A stretch of DNA of 64,000 nucleotides from Eonycteris spelaea. Lineage: Eukaryota > Chordata > Mammalia > Chiroptera > Pteropodidae. Where the stretch lies: NCBI GenBank assembly GCA_003508835.1, contig PUFA01000116.1:682001-746000 (forward strand), in the 5' to 3' direction. Below the pieces are notes generated by a model. It ran no database searches. It saw nothing but the letters and a program-made list of their open reading frames with translations, and was not told the origin of the DNA. A program made the position numbers and the translations under genes. Below, piece after piece: positions 13,201 to 25,200 of the stretch (positions within the stretch are counted from its first letter, which is position 1; each line of letters opens with the position of its first letter).

Positions 13201-16200
13201 GAACATGGAGAGGACAGCTCGGGGCCCGCGGCTCTCTGTGTGGGAGGGCCCCACTCCCAGGGGTCTGATTCGGTAGGTCCAGGTGGCACCAGAGAGTCTG
13301 CATTTCTGACCATTCCCAGGTGACCGCACTCCGCTGCCGTGGGGACCTCTCCTGAGGACAACCACGTAGCCCCGCGTGGGCAGTGGGAGCCTGCCTCCAT
13401 GCCCTTGCTTTGCCTGAGCAAAGAACGATTTCTGCACTTGTAAATGGTTGAAAAAAATCTAGAGTAATATTTCACAATGTGTGAAAATCACACACGATTC
13501 AAGGTTCCGTGTCCAAGAATTTAAAGGACCTGTTGGGATGCAGCCGGGCCGCTCACTCCTGAGTCTGTCCGCAGCAGCCACTGCAGTGTAGGGCCGAGTC
13601 CAGTAGCTGCGACAGATGCTGTGTGGCCTGCAGAGGCTGATGGACTCACCTGTTAGCCCTTCACAGAAAAATGTTGCTGTCCATGCTTTAAGCCATTTAG
13701 TATGTAACTGAAACTACAGCTTTCAAACCGTCTTTAAAAGACGGCCTGCAGACAACTTCAAAGTAAATTCCGCACTGCACTTGCCTGTAGCAAAGCATAG
13801 CTGTCAAGTTTAGGGAGAAGTAGCCCCTACTTTCAGGTGTTGACACACCCCCCTGGGAGTCCTTTCCGAGGACTGCTTTATTCTCTCTTCTTGATTATAA
13901 AGACAGGGAAGGACAGGTTGGTTGGTTATCACAGAGCCTCTTTCGCTGACATGCAGCACGCAGCACTTACCTTTCAGTCAGTCGTGGAAGCTGATGGACC
14001 AGCCTTGGCGGTTTTTGTTGACCTCAGAGGCTGGCTGCTCTTCTTGCCTGAGAGGCATAGGCTGTGGGGCTGTTTGGAGTCCGTGAGTTGTCTCTGTAGA
14101 CCGAGTGTTGCACCCACTCACGGGGGGACCCGGGGCACCCGGCAAGACCGCTGTGCAGACCGGCCCCCGGGGGCCGTGCCTCAGCCGTGCTCTTCCTCCA
14201 AGCCGGCCGCTGCAGGGGTCCACACTGGAGAGGAGTGTTTGAGAAGAGGCTTGACAAGTTTAGGGAACAGACCGTTTGATGCCCCGTCTCCCCTCTTTGA
14301 CTTAGTGCCCGTGCCAGGAATGTGTGTCGTGGGCTGGGCCCGGATGAGCGGCTCACTTACGTCTTAACCTTTCTCATCACGGCAGCAAACTCTGGAGACT
14401 CAAACGCAAGGTGGCTTTGGATGTGGCAACAGCCAGTTGCCAAAAGCAGATGGAGGAGGTGAAACCAAGAAACAGCGAAGCAAACGGACTCAGAGGAGTG
14501 GGGAGAAGGCAGCGCCTCGCGCCAAGAAAAGGAGAAAGGATGAAGAGGAGAAGCAGGCTGTGTATTCCACCGCTGACACTTTTACCCACCTGAGACAGGT
14601 GAGCCTTTTGGATCGCCTTTAAAAAGTCAAGGCTGTGAGAACATCAAACGAGTTTTCAACCCTGTTAAGCTGAAACTTTCTTTATTGTGATCATTTCCTA
14701 ATTAAAGTAGAGAGTTATGGGAATAAAAGACATCTCACTGGGGAGCCTGACGGAGTTCCCATTTGCACAGCTGCACGGTGTCCTGTGGGCACTGGGTGTT
14801 AGAGAAATGGGTGCGGTGGCAGGCGACAGGCAGGATTTACGCATGGCCAAAGGGAGCAGCTCAGCACCAGGACAGACTTCGCATTATTTGTGCCTCCGGA
14901 TGCCAAGCAGTGTAGCTGCTGGCGTGTCCCCGCAGCGAGCCGCTCTTACCCCGCGGGGCTGCTGCGGGAGGCGGGAGGCAGCCGCGCGGGCGGCGGCACG
15001 GGCGCCAAGCCTCCGTTCACGCCCTGGTTCTTGCTGAGCAAAGAGAAGCCCTGTGTGTTCTTGTTAGATGCCTGGCAGCATCCCTCTAAGGCAGATCAGA
15101 AGACAGTATGTCTCAGAGATTCCGTAGTCTCTCTCACGTGACTCCAGCATTTCGATGCTTGACATTTTTTAAGTCTGACTTGTCACAAGTCTCGTTTGAC
15201 TAGGCCGCCTCGGGTCTTAGGAGCTGAGAAGCGCCCTGTGTTTGCCGTGTTCATCACTCTCAACTGTGTTTTCTAATAGCAGCTCTCTCTGCTCCCTCTA
15301 ATGGAACCGATCACTGGAGTGAACTTTGCGCACTTTCTCCCTTATGGCAGTGGCCAACTCAGTAGTGGGAGCCGGCTGCTAGGAGCTTTTGGCAGTGCTA
15401 CCCTTGACGGGGTTTCGGATTACTATTCTCAGTTGATCTACAAGGTATGTTTCTCTGCCAAGGCGTCGCCTCCCTCCCCGCCGGATGCCGTGTCAGCATC
15501 GGTAGAGCTTGTCCTGTTTTCCACCTAGTTCACGTCTAATCTTCCAAGTCTCATTTAAACTTCAGTTCAACCCAAAGGCTAACATGTTACTGGGTGAAGT
15601 GTTTTCTAACATGAACGTTTGACATTTTTGTGTAAGAATAAAAACTGAAAAATACCCATTATGTATTTCCATGGTAGAGAAAATATTTCCCTATAACTCT
15701 TAAAATGAATCAATTCATAGTAAATAGTGAGAATAAAAATGTAGTTAGGAGTTTATCCTGAGAAAGGAACCGATAAAAATTTTTATGTGTATTTTGTCTA
15801 ATTAGTTACTAATTGCAACTACACATTGGTTCTGAGACTACTAAAATTATGTCAAACTAAGTCAAGTTTATCTTTCAGTATAATTTTTTTAAGTTTTATG
15901 GTAGCCTTATTAGACATTCTTAACTTCACATCTGACTTACGTAAAATGATCTTTTTTTGCAAAGATACTGGAGAGTATCACAGGGTTCCCTGAGGGCTTC
16001 TCATCTTCCTCTAAGTTAGAGTCACTCTCTTGCTGCGCTGCGTTATGTCTGGTGCTGGCTTTGCTCTTCAGTTAGACCCTGTCCTGCCTCTTGTAAACGC
16101 CTTCTCTTCTGACGCACGCTGTTCTCCAGCACTTCATCCTCTTCATGAAACCCTTGGTCTTTGCCAGATTTGCAGTTTCACCTTGCATTTGATTTTCATA

Positions 16201-19200
16201 TGATGATTGGTAGATTCCAACAATCAATTAGTAAACGACAAAGGTGAAGCAGTGGGAAATGTTTGGAGAAGAAGAACATTTCTGAATGATTCAGTCATTT
16301 TAGTATTTCTCCAGCTTTTGCTTCTTGTAGAGGATTTTGGAGAATCCAGATTCTCATGTCTAGGATGTGAACTGCAATGATAGGATTTGGATCACACATT
16401 CTCAAGTTTTTATAGAACTGGGGCATATCTTAATGAGAACTCAGTAAAGGAAATTTGGAGAACTTTTAACAATTTATTGGTTCAAATAAAAAAAATTTTA
16501 AGCTATCGGTCACTGGCTACAACAATGAAACTTGAAGTGTATAGAGTTGTACAGAATCGAAATTTGCTTCTTAACTTCAAAGCTGAGCACTCGAGCTGGG
16601 CAAAGGAAACATGTGGACAGTGTATGTCCAAACAGTGAGCTTCGTTCCACTAAAAAGCCTCCTTTTGGCCTCGTACATTTATTTTTCTTCTCAGTGTGCA
16701 TTTAGGAATGAAGAGTCACCTTGATTACATATTTCTGTAGCCTTGCTTCCATGTGCTAAAAATTCACAGAACTAAGTTTTAGCAAGGTCATGGCATATTT
16801 GCTCAGTAGCATATAATTTAAAATCTTTTGGTCTCCTGCAGCAGAATAATTTAAGTAATCCTCCAACACCCCCTGCCTCTCTTCCTCCTACACCACCTCC
16901 TATGGCTTGTCAGAAGATGGCAAATGGCTTTGCGACAACTGAAGAACTTGCGGGAAAGGCCGGAGTGTTAGTGAGCCACGAAGGTAGGGCGGGTGACCTC
17001 CCGATTTTGCACTTTGAGGAGTGTGCCTTTGCTAGCAGCTTCTGGTGAAGTGGCAGTCAGACTGTCAGGTTCTGCCCACTTAGCGGCTCTGACTTCATTC
17101 GTGGTTTTGTGTCTTTGCATTTCTAGTTACCAAAAGTCTAGGACCCAAGCCATTCCAGCTGCCGTTCAGGCCGCAGGAGGACTTGCTGGCCAGGGCGCTC
17201 GCTCAGGGCCCGAAGGCGGTCGACGTGCCAGCCTCGCTCCCAACGCCACCTCACAACGCCCAGGAGGACCTAAGGTAGGTGCGCCCTTTTCCCCAGGTCT
17301 TTCATGGCTACGGTGTGCATGTAGCACAGTCTGTCGGAACAGCACATACAAACATTTAAGGGGTAGAATTTGGTGAATTTTCTTCAGAATTTAAAGTTTA
17401 TCAAACGTTCTTACTATTAAATGAAATGTTCGTGAATTTTTGAAATCCTAAATGATATGGGAAGTTCAACAAATAATAATCGAGTAGACACGAAGGCAAT
17501 GGGAATCTCCACGCAAAATATCTCAAATGTTATTGTCTGTTATAAGCCATTATAAGCCATCGATACGATTGATGTTTGTTGATGTTTGCACTTGTCCCAA
17601 ATGTCAGAGAATGCTGCTGTGGGAGAGAATCAAAGGACTGTCCTGTCCAGAGCTTCATAGCTTTCGTGTCCATTCCTGAGCCCCAAGGGTCTGGGTGGGA
17701 GACAGTAGTGTCCGTTAGCTAATCATAGCCCGGCTGGTAGGTCAGGACAGGCGCTTGTGTACCTCATCAGATTATTCTCTTCTTGGAAAGCTGGATAACA
17801 GCCTCTGTTTGATGAGACGTCATCTGGACCGAGTTCTTCCCTCTAGTAATGAGAAAACGTGTCCGGGTCTTCTCTTTTCCTCTCGTTACCTTCCTGCTAG
17901 CAGCCGCCAGTCTGTGGCTGGGGAGTGGCCGTGGGAGGCAGCCTGTCACCTGAGGTCTTCCGGCAACACCAGGTTCACGGGCTGTCCCACAGCAGTTAGC
18001 CTGAGACCCAGACCACACTTGCCTTCCAGCACCAGTTGTCGTGGTAACCTCTAGCTCCATGGGTTGGACCGGCCTCTGCTTTTCATCACCATACTCCATC
18101 GGTTAGGAAAACAGAGGCCTGTGAAGCCATACGGTTTTCTCCCGTCCGCGGAGGGCTCTGCGCAGGTGTGCCTGCTGGCCGCGACCGCCAGCCATGGGCA
18201 CTGCCCTCTCCGGCCCCACGCGTGCCCTTGCCATCTGCTCTGGGACGCCACATCCGTGCCGCGTGGGGCCGTGACATCTCCCTCCTCGGGCCTTGAATCC
18301 TGGGCGCTGACGCTTCAGTCAGAAGGAAGCGTAGCGCTGGAGCCACTCGGTAGTTGAAGGTGCCGCCAAGCTTGTCCAGATTTCCGGCCTGCCGCGGGCC
18401 AGCACGGGTGGGCCTGGGTCTGCACGTGCTGACAGTCGTGTGCTTTCCTCACGCAGGATCCAGGACCACGGTGGCGAGCGGGACACTCCTGACAGCTTTG
18501 TCCCCTCGTCCTCTCCCGAGAGTGTGGTTGGGATGGAAGTGACTCGATACCCGGATTTGTCACTGGTCAAAGAGGAGCCCCCAGAGCCGGTGCCGTCACC
18601 CATCATCCCGATCCTCCCCAGCACGGCTGGGAAAGGTGGGTGCACACCTGGCCGCGTCGTTCCCGCAGCAACAGCTGGGCCGCCAGGGGCCTCTCTCCAC
18701 TGATCCCCTGTTTTGCTTTTCTCTTTCAGGTTCAGAATCTAGATGGAATGACATCAAAACAGAGCCGGGCACTTTATTTTTCACACCGTCTTTTGGTTCC
18801 TCCCCAAATGGTCCCAGGTCGGGTCTTATATCTGTGGCAATTACTCTGCACCCGACAGCCGCTGAGGTAACGCTCAGATGGGTTTTTAACGGTACAGCAT
18901 GTGTCCCGTCGATAAAGGCGGGCTGGGGGGTCTTGCTGCGGAACGGGCCCGCAGGGGCACCGAGGCTTAGAGGCGGGGTCCACTTAGCCTGGGCTGATGG
19001 TCACAGCAGACACCACGGCCGCGTCTGAGCTCTGCAGACAAGCGTTGAATTCATCGCAGCCCCTGTCAAGACGGAGAGGCACGTGGAGCCGGAGGCGTTC
19101 TCCCTTCATAATCAGACGTGTGCTCCCGGAGAACTCTTCAAAGAGAAACCTCTTCGATAGCTGTTCACACGTAGAAAGTGAAAGGCAACTGACAGCAATA

Positions 19201-22200
19201 CAAGTTTTACTAAAACAACATAGGTAGCAGCAGCTCACATCACACTCTAGGAAACTGCTGAGGATTTTTTTTGAAACTCTTAATTCTGTGAAGACGTGTC
19301 ATTGGCGACCAAACTAGCCTGGTGGCATGCCATTTTGGTTGTCAGCAGAGCGTAGCTGTGGCATGACATTGTTCACGGACGATTTCAGACTTCTGCCCAC
19401 CCGAAAGCAGCTTCTGACCAGTTGCAGAAACAGAGAAGGTTTAGCTTGTTTCTCATGGTCGTGGCCTTTACAACTCAGATATTACGATATCTAACATAGC
19501 TTCGTGCTCCCTCGAATCCCTGTTGGAGGATTTGTTTCTGAAAGTTTTACTTGGATGTTGGTCCATTAAAAATCTTGTTCTCCTGAGACTTCCAGGTCTG
19601 AAACGTTGTTGGATTTGCTTGTGAAGCATGTCCGCAGGCAGCCGTTATCCTGAGTGTGACTTCTTCGGTGGTCACTGGGTCGTGACACAGGATCTGCCCT
19701 TGTGTTGCAGAACATTAGCAGCGTCGTGGCTGCGTTTTCCGACCTTCTCCACGTCCGCATCCCTAACAGCTACGAGGTTAGTACCGCTCCAGACATCCCG
19801 CCCGCGGGCTTGGTCAGTGGCCACAGAGTGAACCCGTGTTTGGAGTATCGACCGCATGTATTTCTTCGTGGGCCTCCACCAGGATCCGCAAACCCTCCCA
19901 GACTAGCTGCTTCCTACCGGCTGAAGCCACCTAGTGCTCCATTTCCTCCAACGAGCAATGGTGAGCTGGTTCGCGTTTTACCCAACATTCGCCCCCGGTC
20001 CACAAGTCGTGCCTTCCCGCTTTAAAATCTCACTGAACTGTGTAACAAGTAACAGGTGTGCGGTCTTCGGTAGTTCACCTCACGCGGGCGTCCTGTCGGT
20101 GGTGTGATCCGGCCTTTAGTGCTTTGGGACGTATGTGGCATCATGGTATCAGGCAGGAAGTGTGTGCGTGCCAGCCCCGTGCAGGGCACCCCTTAAGCAG
20201 CTCTTGTTTCTTGCGCCCCCAACCCCGCCCCCTACAGCAAGGCCGCGTCTTCCCGTGCGTTCTTCGCCTTCTGCACCGTCACCATCACTTTCCCGGCGGC
20301 CCCTGCACTTTCCCCCTAGGGTCCTTCTGTTCCCAGAGATTTGCTCGTGCATGCCTGACCTCCAAGGCAAGCGGGCCGTCCCCCAGGCCTGCGTGCTGCT
20401 GCCTTCCTCCCCGCCACCCCCGTGCCCTGGGGCTGGCCTCGTCCTGGTCCCGCCTCTGCCCTGCCTGCCTGTCTGTCTGCGGCCAGCGGCTCCTCAGCCT
20501 TCATCCTCCGGCTCCTCCTGAGTGGCCCGGGTCACATGGCTGGACATGTAGCCCCCAGCTGCTTGTCCCACTCCGTGTCCCTCTGCTCGTCCCTTCCCGC
20601 CTCCGTGGCCCTGTAACGGCGTTCTGCAGGCTTCGCGCACTCTCCGAGTCCTCGCGTTCTTACCTCGGCCCCCGAACACTCCGAGTCACGTTCGTTGCTG
20701 ACTCCCATGCCCGCTGCCGTCGCCTTCCGTGAAGCGTTTTGTATCGTCTTCACCCTCGAGGAATAGTCGCATCTCTTCCCTGACTCCTGTCGCACCGTGG
20801 CTGGATGCTGGCACGCTGTGGGGTGGCCCCGCCACACCCCCTGCTGCCGGCGTCCCCCAGAACCTGCGAGGCCGTGCCTGGAACCCCTCTGGCCAGCTGT
20901 TTATGAGTGGACAGCCACGCGGGGCCGGCCGCCCACGCCGCGCTGTGCGTTGACAGGCGGTCTTGCATTGTCACCTGTGTTGCAGGCCTTCCCGGATACA
21001 AGGACTCAGGCCACGGGGGCCCGGGAAGCACAGCGCTGAGAACGCAGTGGTGCTGTCACTGCAAAGTGGTTGTCCTCGGAGGCGGCGTGCGGAAGTCCTT
21101 CCGGGACCTGGCCTGTGTGAACCAGGTAGTGGGTCGTCCCCCCGGGGTGCGTCCCAGGTCCTCTCTGCTCCCACATCTGGCCCCACGGGACCCGCGTCCC
21201 TGCTGGCAGTGCCAGCGTGTTTGCCGTGCTCGAGCTGAAAACCAGGTAGCTACTGCAGCTCTGCATCAAGTAGTTCGAGAACCACATGTTTAAACGGGTG
21301 GAATGTGGACAGTAAAGTTTACGTTTTACAAATTATTTTCTCTCCGGCTAAATTCATCATGGGCTGAATCTTGACCCGCAGCTACTCTTCTAAGACGGCG
21401 AGCTACACTCTGACTCACTGAGATCCCACTCGTGTCTCTCTGCTTTTCAGGAGTCCCGAGACAGCACCAGTAGACTGGAGAAAGACGTTGTGTTTTGTAG
21501 TAATAACTGCTTTATCCTTTATTCTTCGACCGCACAAGCAAAACACCCAGAAAGCAAAGTAAGTTCGGACAGCCTCAGTTGGCGGCAGGGCGTGGCTTCT
21601 GGGTGCCCGGGTGGGCGGGCAGGCAGGCGGGTGGGCCGGGGCCGGGGCCCTGGAGCGCCCCACCTGGGCAGGCCGGGCAGAAGCTGCTCAGCCTGGGAAA
21701 GTGGTTTTGAAAATCCACCATCCACATCGCCATTTCAGATTAAATACGTTCATCTTCTGTGACGAGTGGATAGACTTGAATTACATCTTAAAAGTTCAGA
21801 GTTGAATAAAACATAAGCACTAACGTCTTTAATTTTATGTATTCACTTAACAAATAATTTAATTATAACTATAAAACATCGCTCTTACTGATCTCATCCC
21901 ACTGATTTAGGTGTATTCATACGTTTCAGGGAGGAATTATTTCGCTCATGTTCTGGTGGAAATGCTGGTCTACTTTACTCGATTTTGTGTCATTTAAGTA
22001 TATCTAAGTGTGTGGTTGATGCGGACATTTGTTTTTCTATAACAAATGTATCTTTTTTTAAATAATTTTTCAGTTCGTTGACATACAATATCATGTTACT
22101 TTCCGGCGTGCAGTGGCTTTTATGTACTTTATGAAGTGATCGCCCTGAGGGGTCCAGTGCCCGTCTGACACCGTGTACGGTTACTGCACGGCCGTGTTCC

Positions 22201-25200
22201 CACTGCCGCACTTCACGCCCCCGTGGTTATTTTTATAACTGGCAATTTGCACATCTTAAATCTCTCCACTTTTTTCACCCATCCCCCCAACCCCCCTCCC
22301 ATCTGGTGACTATCAATGTGTTCTCTGGTCAGTGAGTTTGTTTTATTTATTTTGGTTTTTAGATTCTTCCTGCAAGTGAAATTGTGTGGTGTTCATCGTC
22401 CTCTGATTTATTTCACTAAGCGTAATACTCTCCGGGTCTGTGTTGCAGATGGCAAGGTTCATTCTTCTTATGGCTAAATAATAGTCCATCATAGACATGT
22501 CCCGCCTCTTCTTGATCCATTCCTCTACTGTTGGACGCCTAGGGTGCTCCCAAGTCTTGGCTACTGTAGATCACTTTGCAGGGAACATAGGGGTGTTTGT
22601 ACCTTATCGAATTCGTGTTTTGTTTTCCTTTGGATTAATACTGAGAGTGGAATTGCTAGGGTCGTACGTTTTATTTTTTATTTTTTGAGGACCCCCCCCC
22701 ATCCTGTTTTCCGTAGCATCTGCATCAGTTTACGTTCTCACCAGCAGTGCACGGGGGTTCCTGTTGTCCATGTCCTCGCCAGCACGTGTGTTTGTTGATT
22801 TATTGATGATGGCCATTCTGACAGGTGTGAGTTGATATCTCATTGTGGTTTTGGTTTGCATTTTTCTGACGATTAGTGACATTGAGCATCTTTTCAGTGT
22901 CTGTTGGCTATCGGTATGGCAGAAGATCTCTTTTTTAATCATTTGTGCTGGAAGCTTTTCCCTCGGTGCAGTAAAAATACTGCCTGTCATTTCCTCCCTC
23001 TAGGTTATTGCTCTCATGTGTCTGTCTTAGAAGAATGTTCTGGAGACTCTTTTATTTTTAATAGGCAGTAGACCCTACTATAATGAAATCCAAGTTATAT
23101 GCCAGATAAGTTTAGACTTTAACTTAGAACTTGTCAGTCTATACCAGAGAAGAAATGGTGTTTTCACCAGTTTGTCAGTGTGTAATCCCCGCCTGCTTCT
23201 GGGGCCTACGTGAAGTGTCTTTTCTCAGATCCCTCGTCCAGGCGGGTGTAAGGAGAGGGGGCCTGTGGGTCAGCTAGAGCTTCTCTAAGCTCAGCTTTCA
23301 GCAGCCAGAAAGATGGAAGCGGATTAGCCAGTGGGGCCCGTCTTTCCCTGGCTTCACACCTACGCCAGTTAATGAAGCCAGAGTTTAACAGGAAGGAATT
23401 TCAGAGAGCAGGGTGAGCTCAGAGAGGAAGCTATTTCGAAGTTCTTGGTTTAACACAATCACTTCCATTGTACAAATGAAGTTAGCTCGCTGCTCCGCAG
23501 CGCTGACTGGCAGCTTGGTCATGGTGAGAAAGAGGCTCTCCCGGGAAGGGGGAGGCAGAGCGGGCTGCGGGCGGCGTTTGGAGCCGCCGCGCTGGTTCTC
23601 CCATCGGCCTCACACTCTCAGTGCCGAGTGCCTCAGGCGTTGAGCCCCCCTCCGCCCCCAACTCACACGCCGTTAGACCCGTCGCCGGGCTGCTTGTCTG
23701 AACGAGACTTGCCTTCAGAGCGTGTGACTGCCTCTCTTCCATGTCTGTTTACCGCCCAGGAGCCTGCTCCTCCGTCGCCGCCACCGCCACTGAGAGAGGC
23801 GCCTTCCAGAACACTCCATCGGTACAGCAACAACGTCTCGGCGCTGGATGTGCACTGCCTCCCGCAGCTCCCCGCCAGCGCGTCGCCCCCCACATCGCCC
23901 CCGCCACTTTCCCTCCCGCTTTCGAAGCAGCCAAAGTGGAGGCAAAGCCAGATGAGCTAAAGGTCACGGTCAAGTTAAAGCCTCGGCTGAGAACTGTCCA
24001 TGGTGGGTTTGAGGACGGCAGGCCGGTGCATAAGAAGTGGAGAGGGATGAGATGGAAGAAATGGAGCATTCACATCGTGATCCCCAAGGGGACGTTCAAG
24101 CCGCCTTGTGAGGACGAAATAGACGAGTTTCTCAAGAGACTGGGCACTTCTCTCAGACCTGACCCCGTGCCCAGAGACTACCGGAAGTGCTGTTTTTGTC
24201 ACGAGGAAGGTGACGGCCTGACAGACGGACCAGCAAGGCTGCTCAACCTGGACCTCGACCTGTGGGTCCACCTGAACTGTGCCCTGTGGTCCACGGAGGT
24301 GTACGAGACCCAGGCCGGCGCCTTAATAAACGTGGAGCTGGCGCTGAGGAGGGGCCTGCAGATGAAGTGTGTCTTCTGCCACAGACGGGCGCCACCAGCG
24401 GCTGCCACAGGTTCCGCTGCGCCAACGTTTACCACTTCACCTGCGCCATCAAAGCACAGTGCATGTTTTTTAAGGACAAAACTATGCTTTGCCCCATGCA
24501 CAAGCCCAAGGGGACTCACGAGCAGGAGCTGAGCTACTTTGCGGTCTTCAGGAGGGTGTACGTGCAGCGCGACGAGGTGCGGCAGATCGCGAGCATCGTG
24601 CAGCGGGGGGAGCGGGAGCACACCTTCCGCGTCGGGAGCCTCATCTTCCACGCGCTGGGCCAGCTGCTCCCGCAGCAGATGCCGGCCTTCCACTCACCGA
24701 AGGCGCTCTTCCCCGTGGGCTACGAAGCCAGCCGGCTCTACTGGAGCACACGCTACCCCAATAGGCGCTGCCGCTACCTGTGCTCCATTGCGGAGGACGG
24801 CGGGCGCCCCGTGTTCGTCATCAGGGTCGTGGAGCAGGGCCACGAAGACCTGGTCCTGAGTGACACCTCGCCCAAAGGTAAGAGCCGCCGCCCGCATGCC
24901 CCGCGGGGCTACTCGTGCGCACGTTAGAGCTATGTGACACCAATGTGCCCACGTGTTTCTCACGTATGTTTCATACTTAACGACAGACGTGGCCTTTTCA
25001 TGGACAAGTAGATGCAAATCCTGATTTCTTCGTATGTTGTACCTCGCGCTCTCTGCCGTGTGGCTGTCTAAACACACGCTAGACTTAATCTAAACCAGGA
25101 TGTGTTCAAACGTAGAGCTGACAAAATAAATGGGATGATTCGTCAGTAAAGTTTCTTGTCATTTCCATTGGGGACCCTCTTCTTAATGTCATCTGGAAGG

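Larger units (their letters stand above)
10944..14385. other. Large KMT2C intron with DNA-transposon relics
   Basis: Besides the repeats listed separately (hAT-like element, (CA)n, MER5A-like fragment), I see no gene. Open frames of 100-176 codons here are on both strands, overlap freely and reflect the GC-rich base composition. Confidence 0.6.
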
